Source: Acidimicrobiaceae bacterium (GTDB lineage: Bacteria; Actinomycetota; Acidimicrobiia; Acidimicrobiales; RAAP-2). Taken from it: 64,000 nt of DNA. Positions 17,070 to 26,344 of the stretch are shown here, in pieces (position 1 is the stretch's first letter; each line of letters begins with the position of its first letter). The position numbers and the translations under genes were made by a program. The DNA lies in the NCBI GenBank assembly GCA_003160635.1, contig PMLV01000077.1, forward strand, positions 67,386 to 131,385, read 5' to 3'. The notes beneath the pieces are model-generated. The model made no database searches and was not told the origin of the DNA. It was given only the letters and a program-made list of their open reading frames with translations.

Positions 17070-20000
17070 GTGCTGCACATCCACAGGTCCGAGCGGGCGG
17101 ACGCCCTGGTCGACGGGTTGGGTGAGCTGCTGCGAGAACCGCTCGCCGACGTGATGCAAGCCGAGATCGTCGCTGTCCCGTCACGAGGCGTCGAGCGCTG
17201 GCTGTCCCAACGGGTATCGGCACACCTGGGGATCACGCCGGGAAGGGCCGATGGCGTCTGTGCGAACGTCGACTTCCCCTTCCCGGGAACCTTGGTCGGT
17301 GGCGCCCTGTCATCGGCGTCGGGCATCGAGCCCGCAACCGATCCATGGCGGCCGGAACGGGCGGTATGGCCGCTGCTCGAAGTGGTAGACGCCAACCTCG
17401 ACGAATCCTGGCTCGCCGCACTGGCCGGCCACCTCCGGAATGCTGGCCCTGACGGAGCGCTGCGCCGGTTCGCCACCGTGCGCCACATAGCCGACCTCTT
17501 CGACCGTTACGGGGTACACCGTCCGGAGATGCTCCGGTCGTGGGCCGCCGGTGGCGCCGAGGCGATCACACCCGAAGAACGCTGGCAGGCGGATCTGTGG
17601 CGCCGGCTTCGAGAGCAGATCGGCCTACGCAGCCCAGCCGAACGGCTGATCGATGCCTGCAGTGCTCTGCGCGACGACGCAGCGCTCGCCGACCTTCCCC
17701 AACGGGTATCCCTGTTCGGGCTGACCCGTCTGCCCGCCAGCTATCTCGATGTGTTGATGGCACTGGCCCATCGACGGGACGTCCACCTTTTCCTGCTGCA
17801 CCCGTCGCCCGTCCTTTGGGAGAAACTGGCCGACTACCGGCCACCGAGAGGCCTGCGGCGGGCGGATGATCCCAGCACCAAAATGACAACGAACCCGTTG
17901 CTGGCTTCGTGGGGCGGCGACGCCCGGGAGATGCAGTTGGTGCTCGCCGCCGCCGGTGGTGAGGTGCTCGATGACCATCGCCCCGTCGCTCAGGGTGGAA
18001 CCACCGTGTTGCGAAGGATCCAACATGACATCCGGAGCGACCGGTCGCCATCTGGTCCGGCCCGTCATTCGCAAGACGACGCTCGTGCCATCCTCGCTTC
18101 GGACGACCGCAGTATTCAGGTCCACGGGTGCCACGGTCGAGCCCGGCAGGTTGAAGTCCTCCGTGACGCGGTACTGCACCTGCTCGAGGACGACCCCGAT
18201 CTCGAGCCCCGCGACATCCTGGTCATGTGTCCCGACATCGAAACCTACGCACCTTTCATCGACGCCACCTTCGGCGTCGCAGAACCTTCTAACGCGGGGG
18301 AGGGCGTTCCGAATCTTCCCGACCTGCGGGTGCGGCTCGCCGATCGTTCGCTGCGTCAGACCAACCCCACCCTCAGCGTCATCGCCCGGCTGCTCGAACT
18401 GGTGACCGAGCGGGTGACCGCCTCTCAGGTCCTCGATCTGGCGGGCCGCGACCCGGTCCGTTGTCGGTTCGGCCTCGACGACGACGACCTGGCACGCCTC
18501 GGAGAGTGGGTGGTTGAGTCGGGCGTGCGGTGGGGCTTTGATGCGGAGCGCCGCGCGCCCTACAAACTCGAGAGCTTGGAAGCCAATACCTGGCGGACGG
18601 GATTGGACCGTGCCCTCGTCGGTGTGACGATGGCGGACGAGCGCCAGCGCCTGGTTGGAGGCGTGCTCCCTCTTGACGACGTCGACAGCGGGGACATCGA
18701 GCTGGTGGGGCGCTTCGCCGAACTGGTTGACCGCCTCGACGAGGCGCTCACCGCCCTGGGCGAGCCCAAGTCCGTCGACGCCTGGGCCGCGTCCATCGCC
18801 CAGGCCGCCGACTCGCTCACCTCGACGTCGGAGAGCGACGCCTGGCAGCGGGAGGAGCTCCAGCGCCTTCTCGATGACCTGATCGGCGAAGCAACCACCT
18901 ACGACGCTCTCGCTCGTGTGACGCTCGAACCGAGCGACGTCGTGTCGCTCCTGTCGGATCGACTCAAGGGACGGCCTACCAGAGCCAACTTCCGCACAGG
19001 GCACCTCACTGCCTGCACCCTCGTTCCTATGCGCTCCGTGCCCCACCGGGTGGTGTGCCTGCTCGGCCTCGACGACGGAGCCTTCCCCCGGGTGAGCGAA
19101 CGTGACGGCGACGACCTCACCCTCGCCGACTCCCACGTCGGCGATCGCGATCCGCGCGGCGAGGACCGCCAGCTTCTGCTCGATGCGCTCCTGGCCGCCA
19201 CCGACACGCTGTTGATCACCTATTCGGGGCGGGACGAACGGACCAACGTCGAACGGCCCCCGGCGGTGCCGGTCGGCGAGCTGCTCGATGTCGTCGACCG
19301 GACCGTTCGAACCAGCGACGGCGCGCCCGCCCGGGCGCACATCGTCGTGCAGCACCCGCTCCAACCCTTCGACGCCCGCAATTACACAGTTGGCGAACTT
19401 GTCCCGGGACGCGTATGGAGTTTTGACCCTGTGAACCTCGAGGGAGCGAAAGCGTCAGTGAGCCGGCGCGAGCCACTGCGCCCATTTCTGCCCGGCCCTC
19501 TCCCCGATATCGACACCGCCGTGGTCGAGCTGGACGACCTCGACCGCTTCCTCCGCCATCCGGTCCGTGCCTTCCTCCGCCAGCGCCTCGGCATCAGGCT
19601 GGGCCTGGACGAGGCCGATATCGAAGATGCCTTGCCGGTCGAATTGGATGGCCTGGAGCGATGGACCCTCGGAGACCGTCTGTTGACAGCCCGCCTGGCG
19701 GGCGCCCCACTCGAGGCCTGCCTGGCCGCCGAACGGGCGCGTGGCCTCATGCCCCCGGGCGCACTGGCCGATCAGATCTTCGACCGGGTGGTTCCCGAGG
19801 TGCAGGCAGTCGTCGCCGTGGCGGTGCAGGACGAAGGGGAAGAACCGACCTCGTTGGACATCAACATCACCCTTGGTGACGGGTCGCGCATCGTGGGCAC
19901 CGTGCCACAGGTCCGGGGCGATGTCCTCCACGCGGTGAGCTTCTCGAGGCTCGGTCCCCACCAACGCCTGCAGACATGGCTGCGCTTGCTGGCCCTGACG

Positions 20001-20483
20001 CTCGGCTATCCCGATCGCTCCTTCACGGCAATGACGGTGGGTCGCATTCGAGAAGGCGGCCCTCCCAGAACCGACGTCAGCGTGGCGCGTTTCGAGGTCC
20101 TGGGCGCCGACGCGGCAGCGCGGCAGCGTACGGCGGCCCGCCACCTCGAGGAGCTCGTCGACCTGTATCGCCGGGGAATGCGCGAGCCGGTGCCGATCTA
20201 CTGCAAGACGACCGCCGCCTGGGCCAAAGGGTCGGTGGTCAAGCGTGGGGGACTCGCCGCCAAGCAGTGGACCTCTGAGTGGAATTTCCCCAGGGAGGAC
20301 GCCGACCCTGAGCACAAGGAGGTGCTCGGTGGCGTCGTTCCCTTCGAACGGCTGCTCGAGGAGGTTCCCCGGCCGGACGAGCAGGGCGAGGGATGGGACG
20401 CAGGTGAGGAGACCCGGTTCGGGCGCTACGCCCGTCGCCTGTGGGCGGGGCTGCTCTCGTACGAGAAGGTGACCGATCAATGA
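17070..20483 (+). CDS. recC: Exodeoxyribonuclease V subunit gamma (RecC)
   Basis: 1137 residues, close to the usual RecC length. The N-terminus (MLHIHRSERADALVDGLGEL ... EIVAVPSRGVERWLSQRV) matches the inactive SF1-helicase-like opening of RecC, and PMRSVPHRVVCLLGLDDGAFPR and the C-terminal YCKTTAAWAKGS section are typical. RecC recognises Chi and splits the duplex in the RecBCD machine. The start is GTG. The stop is 10 bases before recB, and the order recC-recB-recD with overlaps indicates one operon. The operon lies between two island att copies. Confidence 0.92.
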   Translation: MLHIHRSERADALVDGLGELLREPLADVMQAEIVAVPSRGVERWLSQRVSAHLGITPGRADGVCANVDFPFPGTLVGGALSSASGIEPATDPWRPERAVWPLLEVVDANLDESWLAALAGHLRNAGPDGALRRFATVRHIADLFDRYGVHRPEMLRSWAAGGAEAITPEERWQADLWRRLREQIGLRSPAERLIDACSALRDDAALADLPQRVSLFGLTRLPASYLDVLMALAHRRDVHLFLLHPSPVLWEKLADYRPPRGLRRADDPSTKMTTNPLLASWGGDAREMQLVLAAAGGEVLDDHRPVAQGGTTVLRRIQHDIRSDRSPSGPARHSQDDARAILASDDRSIQVHGCHGRARQVEVLRDAVLHLLEDDPDLEPRDILVMCPDIETYAPFIDATFGVAEPSNAGEGVPNLPDLRVRLADRSLRQTNPTLSVIARLLELVTERVTASQVLDLAGRDPVRCRFGLDDDDLARLGEWVVESGVRWGFDAERRAPYKLESLEANTWRTGLDRALVGVTMADERQRLVGGVLPLDDVDSGDIELVGRFAELVDRLDEALTALGEPKSVDAWAASIAQAADSLTSTSESDAWQREELQRLLDDLIGEATTYDALARVTLEPSDVVSLLSDRLKGRPTRANFRTGHLTACTLVPMRSVPHRVVCLLGLDDGAFPRVSERDGDDLTLADSHVGDRDPRGEDRQLLLDALLAATDTLLITYSGRDERTNVERPPAVPVGELLDVVDRTVRTSDGAPARAHIVVQHPLQPFDARNYTVGELVPGRVWSFDPVNLEGAKASVSRREPLRPFLPGPLPDIDTAVVELDDLDRFLRHPVRAFLRQRLGIRLGLDEADIEDALPVELDGLERWTLGDRLLTARLAGAPLEACLAAERARGLMPPGALADQIFDRVVPEVQAVVAVAVQDEGEEPTSLDINITLGDGSRIVGTVPQVRGDVLHAVSFSRLGPHQRLQTWLRLLALTLGYPDRSFTAMTVGRIREGGPPRTDVSVARFEVLGADAAARQRTAARHLEELVDLYRRGMREPVPIYCKTTAAWAKGSVVKRGGLAAKQWTSEWNFPREDADPEHKEVLGGVVPFERLLEEVPRPDEQGEGWDAGEETRFGRYARRLWAGLLSYEKVTDQ

Positions 20484-20493
20484 CGGCCGATCA

Positions 20494-23400
20494 ATGACGG
20501 CGACGCGGGAACCGGGCGCGGGCGGAGCACCGGTGCAAGGTCCGGCCGACTTCGTGCCGTTCGATCTGGCCGGCCCCCTCCCGAGCGGAGTGACGCTCCT
20601 CGAAGCCAGCGCCGGCACGGGAAAGACGTTCGCCATCGCCGCCCTCGTTGCCCGCTACGTTGCCGAGGGGACGCCGCTCGATCGCCTGCTGGTCATCACC
20701 TTCACCCGCATGGCCACGGGGGAGCTGCGAGAGCGGGTCCGGGACCGTCTCGTCAGTGCCGCCGACTGCCTGTCGGACGTTCTCGGCGGAGTTCCGGTCG
20801 ACCCCGCCGACGACGTCCTGCGTATGCTGGCCGACGCCCCCCGAGACGAGATCGAACGACGCCGCGACCGGCTGGCGAAGGCGGTCACCGACTTCGATGC
20901 CGCCACCATCGAGACGACGCACGGCTTCTGCCTCCACGTGCTGGTGGGGCTCGGCGTGGCCGGGGACGTCGAGCGCGACGTCACCTTCGTGGACGATGTC
21001 CGGGATCTGCTCGACGAGGTCATCGACGATCTCTACGTCCGGCGGTTCTGGTCCCGCGACGAGCCGCCCCCGTTCAACCGGGCGGCGGCCGCCGAGATCG
21101 GCCGGGCCGTGTTGGCCAACCCCTCAGCTGCGATCCTCCCTCTGTTGAGCCACGAGACCAGCACCGAAGCGATGCGGGGGCGCCTGGCCCGGGCCATCCG
21201 CGACGAAATCGAGAGACGGACCCGTGACGCCGGGCTGATGACCTTCGACGACCTGCTCACGAGGCTCGATCACGCGCTGGCGGACCGCGTGCGGGGCCAA
21301 GCCGTTGCCCGGTGGCTACGGGCTCGTTTCGATATCGCCCTGGTCGACGAGTTTCAAGATACGGACCTGGTCCAGTGGGACATCATGCGCCGGGCCTTCG
21401 GATCCGATGGCTCGACCCTGGTACTCATCGGTGACCCGAAACAGGCGATCTACGCCTTCCGTGGGGCCGATGTCTTCTCCTACCTCGGCGCCGCGGGCGA
21501 AGCGTCGACCAGGGCCACACTGGGCACCAACTGGCGTAGCGACCAGGGGCTTATCGACGCCTATGACGCGCTGTTCTCGGGTGCCCAGCTCGGCCATTCG
21601 GGGATCGGCTACCGCAAGGTCGTCGCGGCCCCACCCAACGCAGAGGCCCGGCTGATCGGCGCACCCGGGGCGCCGTTGCGCGTGCGGGTGGTAGAGCGCG
21701 ACGACGTCGGGTTGACATCGAAGGGCTATGCGCAGCTCAATCCCACGCGGGACTTGGTGGACCGGGATCTCGCCGCCGAAGTCGTGACGCTCCTCGACTC
21801 AGGCGCAGAGGTGCGCCAGCCCGGCGGATCCTCCGAGACGGTCGGTCCGGGTGACGTGGCCGTACTGGTGCGCACCAACGGCCAGGCGCTGAGAGTCTGC
21901 GAAGCCCTACGGACCGCCGGCGTCCCGGCGGTGACCAACGGCTCGGGCAGCGTGTTCGGCACGGCGCCTGCCGCCGAGTGGCTGCGCCTGCTCGACGCGC
22001 TCGAGCGACCGACGGCGCGGGACAGGGCGGCATCGGCGGCCCTGACCGCCTTCATCGGCTGGAGTCCCGAGGAGATCGCAACAACCGGTGCCGCCGAGTG
22101 GGAGGACCTGCACTGGTTGCTACACCGATGGTCGGGCGTCCTCCGGCGCCGCGGGGTCGCCGCTCTCTTGGAGCATGTGAGCGCCACCCGGCAGCTCCCG
22201 GCCCGCGTGCTCAGCGGAGCCTCGGGGGAGCGCTTCCTGACCGACCTGCATCACGTGGGCCAACTCCTCCATGCCGAGGCGAAGGCGGAGGGCCTCGGGG
22301 CAACGGCACTGACGGCGTGGCTGCGCCGCCGCATCAACGAGGCGGGCGATGACGGGGACGACGAGGACCGCAGTCGCCGCCTCGAGTCTGACGCCGAGGC
22401 CGTCCAGGTGCTCACCATCCATCGGAGCAAGGGGCTGGAGTTCCCGATCGTCTTCTGCCCCTTTCTGTGGGACGTGTACAGCCCCATGCCGCGGATCCCG
22501 GTCTTCCACGACCCCGACAACCACAACGTCCGGACCATCGACGTGGGCGGACCCGGGAGCCCGGCATTTGGCACCCACTGCGACCTGGATCAGCACGAAC
22601 AGCGGGGTGAGGACATCAGGCTCCTCTACGTCGCCCTCACCCGGGCGCGCCACCAGGCGGTGGTGTGGTGGGCCGGGACGTGGCAGGGAAAAGATTCCCC
22701 GCTGTCGCGCCTGCTGTTCGATCGGGACGAGGAGGGGGTGGTGGCCGCGGCGGGCTCGCCCCCACCATCTGACGCAGAGGCGATGGCACGATTCGAAGAG
22801 GTCGCCGCCGCCTCGAACGGTCAGGTCAGTCTCGAGCGCGTCTCGCCCGGAGTCGGGACCGTATGGAACGGCCCCGCTCGTGACACCCCGGTGCTGGCGG
22901 TGGAGCCATTCGAGCGGACCCTCGATGAACAGTGGCGGCGCACTTCGTACAGCGGTATCACCGCCGGCGCCCACATCGCCCGGGTCGGCAGCGAGCCCGA
23001 GGAGGACGTGCTCGATGACGAAGCCGTTGTCGGCGCCGGGCTTGTGACCGAAGCCGGAACCGGGGAGGAGGAAACGTTGCGCGACGTCCCGCTGCCGCTG
23101 GCCAACCTGCCCGGCGGCATGCACATCGGCACGTTCATCCACCGGGTGCTCGAAACCACCGACTTCGCCGCCGTGTCGCTGGAGAAAGAACTCCGCATCC
23201 GGATCGAATCCGAACTGGCCTGGCGTCGGATCGACCTGGGTGACGTTGACACCTGGGTCGCCGGGTTGGCGACGATGATCGAGACCCCGCTCGGCCCGCT
23301 GGTCGACGACTTGGCGCTCAGGGAGTTCGGCCCGGGTGATCGGCTTGACGAGATCGGCTTCGAGTTGCCACTTGTGGGTGGCGACACGCCGTCGGGCGAC

Positions 23401-23910
23401 CTGTCCGTGCCCGACGTCGCCGATGTGCTCCGGGACCATCTGGGTGCCGACGACGTCCTCGCCTCCTATGCCGACCGCCTGACCGACCCCTCGCTCGACA
23501 GGACCCTGCGGGGCTATCTCACGGGCAGCCTCGACCTCGTGTTGCGGCTCCCGGGTGATCGCTTCGCCGTCGTCGACTACAAGACCAACTGGCTCGGCGG
23601 CTCCTCGGGGACGGTGGCCAATGCCTGGAACTACCGCCCTTCCGCGTTGACCGCCGAGATGTACCAGGCCCACTACCCGCTCCAGGCCCTCCTGTACTCG
23701 GTCGCGCTCCACCGCTACCTGCGGTGGCGACTCCCGGCCTATGACGCAACGCGCCAGTTTGCCGGCGTCCTCTACCTGTTCGTGCGGGGCATGAGCAGCC
23801 CCCAGTTCCCGAAGGTCGGAAACCAGCCGTGCGGAGTCTGGGGATGGCGCCCGCCGGCAGGGCTGATCGAATCGCTCAGCGATCTCTTCGAGCAGGGCCC
23901 GGACCCATGA
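20494..23910 (+). CDS. recB: Exodeoxyribonuclease V subunit beta (RecB helicase-nuclease)
   Basis: 1138 residues. UvrD-like helicase motifs are intact: LLEASAGTGKTFAIAALVAR (Walker A), LVDEFQDTD (Walker B), VLIGDPKQAIYAFRGAD, VLTIHRSKGLEFPIVF and LLYVALTRARHQ. The C-terminal nuclease shows GSLDLVLRLPGDRFAVVDYKTN (D...DYK), as in RecB nuclease domains. It is the 3'-5' motor and nuclease of RecBCD. The stop overlaps recD's start (ATGA). Start at ATG 20494. Confidence 0.93.
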   Translation: MTATREPGAGGAPVQGPADFVPFDLAGPLPSGVTLLEASAGTGKTFAIAALVARYVAEGTPLDRLLVITFTRMATGELRERVRDRLVSAADCLSDVLGGVPVDPADDVLRMLADAPRDEIERRRDRLAKAVTDFDAATIETTHGFCLHVLVGLGVAGDVERDVTFVDDVRDLLDEVIDDLYVRRFWSRDEPPPFNRAAAAEIGRAVLANPSAAILPLLSHETSTEAMRGRLARAIRDEIERRTRDAGLMTFDDLLTRLDHALADRVRGQAVARWLRARFDIALVDEFQDTDLVQWDIMRRAFGSDGSTLVLIGDPKQAIYAFRGADVFSYLGAAGEASTRATLGTNWRSDQGLIDAYDALFSGAQLGHSGIGYRKVVAAPPNAEARLIGAPGAPLRVRVVERDDVGLTSKGYAQLNPTRDLVDRDLAAEVVTLLDSGAEVRQPGGSSETVGPGDVAVLVRTNGQALRVCEALRTAGVPAVTNGSGSVFGTAPAAEWLRLLDALERPTARDRAASAALTAFIGWSPEEIATTGAAEWEDLHWLLHRWSGVLRRRGVAALLEHVSATRQLPARVLSGASGERFLTDLHHVGQLLHAEAKAEGLGATALTAWLRRRINEAGDDGDDEDRSRRLESDAEAVQVLTIHRSKGLEFPIVFCPFLWDVYSPMPRIPVFHDPDNHNVRTIDVGGPGSPAFGTHCDLDQHEQRGEDIRLLYVALTRARHQAVVWWAGTWQGKDSPLSRLLFDRDEEGVVAAAGSPPPSDAEAMARFEEVAAASNGQVSLERVSPGVGTVWNGPARDTPVLAVEPFERTLDEQWRRTSYSGITAGAHIARVGSEPEEDVLDDEAVVGAGLVTEAGTGEEETLRDVPLPLANLPGGMHIGTFIHRVLETTDFAAVSLEKELRIRIESELAWRRIDLGDVDTWVAGLATMIETPLGPLVDDLALREFGPGDRLDEIGFELPLVGGDTPSGDLSVPDVADVLRDHLGADDVLASYADRLTDPSLDRTLRGYLTGSLDLVLRLPGDRFAVVDYKTNWLGGSSGTVANAWNYRPSALTAEMYQAHYPLQALLYSVALHRYLRWRLPAYDATRQFAGVLYLFVRGMSSPQFPKVGNQPCGVWGWRPPAGLIESLSDLFEQGPDP

Positions 23911-25805
23911 CCATGCTCCCGGTGTTCGATCCCTACGACGTCGCGCTGGTCCATCGAGCGGGTGGTGTACTGCGGACGTTCAATGAAGCGGGTGTGCTCC
24001 GCGCCGCGGACGTGCATGTCGCGCTCCGCCTCGGAGCCCTCACGGGCACCGATGACGACACGGTGCTGCTCGCCGCCGCCCTGGCTGTGCGTTGTCCACG
24101 GCTGGGGCACGTCTGCGTGGACCTCACCACGGTCCGCGCAACCGCCAGTACCGAGACCGAAGATCAGGTGGACCTCGATGCCCTGCCCTGGCCCGACGCG
24201 GAGGAGTGGCCCCACCGGCTGCGCGCCAGTCCGCTCGTGGGCGAGGACTGTCCGTTGCGACTCGAGGGTACCCGGCTCTACCTGGACCGCTACTGGTCGG
24301 CCGAGTGCCAGGTGGCGGCCGATCTGCTTGCCCGGGCGCAGAGGCCGGTCGGCGGCGTGGATCCCATCGTCTTGCGGCGCGGCCTCGACGCCCTGTTCGG
24401 CGCGGACGAGGACCCGGATCTCCAGCGCCTCGCGGCGGCGTCCGCCGTCCTGCGGGGCGTGTCGGTCATCGCGGGTGGCCCCGGAACCGGCAAGACGACG
24501 ACGGTCGCCCGCGTCCTGGTGCTCCTGGAGGAGCAGGCGTCCGCCGCCGGTCGGCGCCCGCCCCTGATCGCCCTGGCCGCGCCTACCGGGAAGGCGGCGG
24601 CCCGGCTCGACGAGGCGGTCAAAGAAGAGGGGGCACGCCTCCCGATCCCGCCGGACCAACGGGCGCGGCTCTTCGAACTCCGCGGCCAGACGCTGCACCG
24701 ATTGCTGGGCTGGAGCCCGAACCACACCCGGTTCCGCCACCACCGGCTCAATCGGCTCGCCCACGACGTGGTCATCGTCGATGAGACCTCCATGGTGTCG
24801 CTCTCGCTCATGGCCAGCCTCGTAGAGGCCGTGCGCCCAGACGGCCGCCTGATACTCGTCGGTGATCCCGAGCAGTTGGCATCGGTCGAGGCTGGTGCGG
24901 TCCTCGGCGATCTCGTCGGGCCGGCCACCCAGGGCCTGCTCATGCGGGGATCGGCGCAGCGGACACTCGCCGAAGTCACCGGGCAGAAGGTTCAGGCGAG
25001 CGAGCCCCCGGGTGAGACCCCGATCGGCGACGGGATCGTCGTCCTCCGTCGGGTCCATCGATTCGGCGGTGCGATCGCCTTGTTAGCTGAGGCGATCCGG
25101 CAGGGCGACGCCGATGCCACCATGCGGCTGCTCGAAGAAGATCGGGCCGACGTGCGTTGGCTCCCCGTCGCCATAGCTGCGACGCCTGACTCTCTCGGCG
25201 AGGTGCGAACGGCCGCGGTGACGGCGGCCCGTCGTGTCGTAGAAGCAGGACGCGCCGGTGAGGCGAGGGAGGCCCTCACAGCCTTGTCGTCTTTTCGGGT
25301 GTTGTGTGCCCATCGCCGAGGGCCCGAAGGTGCGACGACCTGGATGGCGAATGTCGAGGGTTGGCTGAAATCGGAGATCGATGGCTTCGGCGCCGAGGGG
25401 AAGTGGTACGTCGGCCGACCACTTCTCGTCACGGCGAACGACTACAGCCTCCGGCTCTACAACGGCGATACGGGAGTGGTGGTTTCGGGTCCTGAGCTTC
25501 GTCCCATCGCCGCATTTGAGCGCGATGGCGAAATCCTGGAGATCAGCCTCTCTCGACTTGCCGCGGTTGACACCGTGTACGCCATGACCATCCACAAGGC
25601 TCAAGGTTCCCAGTTCGACACGGTGGCCGTCCTACTCCCCGGCCCGGGCTCACGGGCTCTCACAAGGGAACTGCTCTATACGGCCGTATCGCGTGGCCAA
25701 AAGCAGGTGATCCTGGCCGGCACCGAGGCCGCCATCCGGGCGGCAGTCTCCAGGCCGATTTCTCGATCCTCGGGTCTACGTCAACGGTTGTGGGATTTGG
25801 AGTGA
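23907..25805 (+). CDS. recD: Exodeoxyribonuclease V subunit alpha (RecD helicase)
   Basis: 632 residues from ATG 23907, which overlaps the recB stop; the track start at 23829 lies inside recB. SF1B helicase motifs: VIAGGPGTGKTTTVARVLVL (Walker A), VVIVDETSMVSLSLMASL (Walker B), LILVGDPEQLASVEAGAVL and YAMTIHKAQGSQFDTVAVLL near the end, with LLYTAVSRGQKQVILAG. It is the 5'-3' motor of RecBCD. It ends about 160 bp before the middle att copy. Confidence 0.93.
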   Translation: MTMLPVFDPYDVALVHRAGGVLRTFNEAGVLRAADVHVALRLGALTGTDDDTVLLAAALAVRCPRLGHVCVDLTTVRATASTETEDQVDLDALPWPDAEEWPHRLRASPLVGEDCPLRLEGTRLYLDRYWSAECQVAADLLARAQRPVGGVDPIVLRRGLDALFGADEDPDLQRLAAASAVLRGVSVIAGGPGTGKTTTVARVLVLLEEQASAAGRRPPLIALAAPTGKAAARLDEAVKEEGARLPIPPDQRARLFELRGQTLHRLLGWSPNHTRFRHHRLNRLAHDVVIVDETSMVSLSLMASLVEAVRPDGRLILVGDPEQLASVEAGAVLGDLVGPATQGLLMRGSAQRTLAEVTGQKVQASEPPGETPIGDGIVVLRRVHRFGGAIALLAEAIRQGDADATMRLLEEDRADVRWLPVAIAATPDSLGEVRTAAVTAARRVVEAGRAGEAREALTALSSFRVLCAHRRGPEGATTWMANVEGWLKSEIDGFGAEGKWYVGRPLLVTANDYSLRLYNGDTGVVVSGPELRPIAAFERDGEILEISLSRLAAVDTVYAMTIHKAQGSQFDTVAVLLPGPGSRALTRELLYTAVSRGQKQVILAGTEAAIRAAVSRPISRSSGLRQRLWDLE

Positions 25806-25962
25806 ATCAGGGGAACCGTGGACCGAGTAGTCGTCATTAGCCGACAGCTCAGAACGTCGGGCCCGTGTTGCAGGCTGTTGGATGTCGGCATTTTCGGGAC
25901 CTCAGATGGACTCACTGTTGTCGTTATTAACCGACCTTGACGTGGGATTCTTTGCGAAAAGG

Positions 25963-26000
25963 GAGCGGGCGAATCGAACTCGCGTCTCCTAGCTTGGGAA
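25963..26000. repeat. Degenerate middle attachment site (tRNA-Gly 3' half)
   Basis: Begins GAGCGGGCG and then lacks five bases (ACGAG) compared with the other two copies, with further small changes before AGCTTGGGAA. The following ~170 bp match the left-end flank with about 85% identity by eye. It is probably the scar of an independent integration at the same tRNA gene. Confidence 0.8.
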
Positions 26001-26108
26001 TCGGTCCGAGGGCGATTTCAGCACCAGGAGAAATTTAGAAAAGTCCAGTTAGACGTGGATTTTGAGTGCTTCGTACTATGCGTTGGTGCGCGCTGTTTTC
26101 CGCTCGGT

Positions 26109-26153
26109 GTTGCACGAGACAGCCCAGAATTGGGCATTGCACGCCGTTGCACG
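26109..26153. repeat. TTGCACG direct-repeat array, middle copy
   Basis: TTGCACG motifs start at 26110, 26137 and 26147, with the same 27 and 10 bp spacings as at 6552-6596. Confidence 0.55.
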
Positions 26154-26165
26154 ACGGCGAGCCGG

Positions 26166-26171
26166 GCCAGA
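26166..26171. repeat. IS21 target-site duplication, left (GCCAGA)
   Basis: Identical to 29109-29114 directly after the right end of the IS. Confidence 0.85.
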
Positions 26172-26344
26172 TGTCAGCCGTCACGGAATTCCCTATTTGA
26201 GGCGCATGTCCGTCAAGTAATTCCCTAACCCACCGTCACGGAATTCCCTCGACTGCCGTCACGGAATTCCCTGGTGGGAAGGGATCCCTCGCTCCGGCCA
26301 CGTATCCGTTGAGCATCCCCTCGTCGCCGAGACGAGGAGGACGA

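Larger units (their letters stand above)
25806..26171. other. Gene-free region with the middle att copy, interrupted by IS21
   Basis: No gene. 25963-26171 is a diverged copy of the island left end (6400-6610), ending exactly at the IS21 insertion point. Confidence 0.8.

Noticed and set aside
17625-19364. 579-residue minus-strand ORF
   Set aside because: Shadow of recC in high-GC DNA; no recognisable motif.
22120-23712. 530-residue minus-strand ORF
   Set aside because: Shadow of recB.
26178-26272. Short regularly repeated sequence that might suggest a CRISPR array
   Set aside because: The repeats are the IS21 terminal repeats, with unequal spacing and a matching inverted set at the other end; no CRISPR array is seen anywhere in the window.
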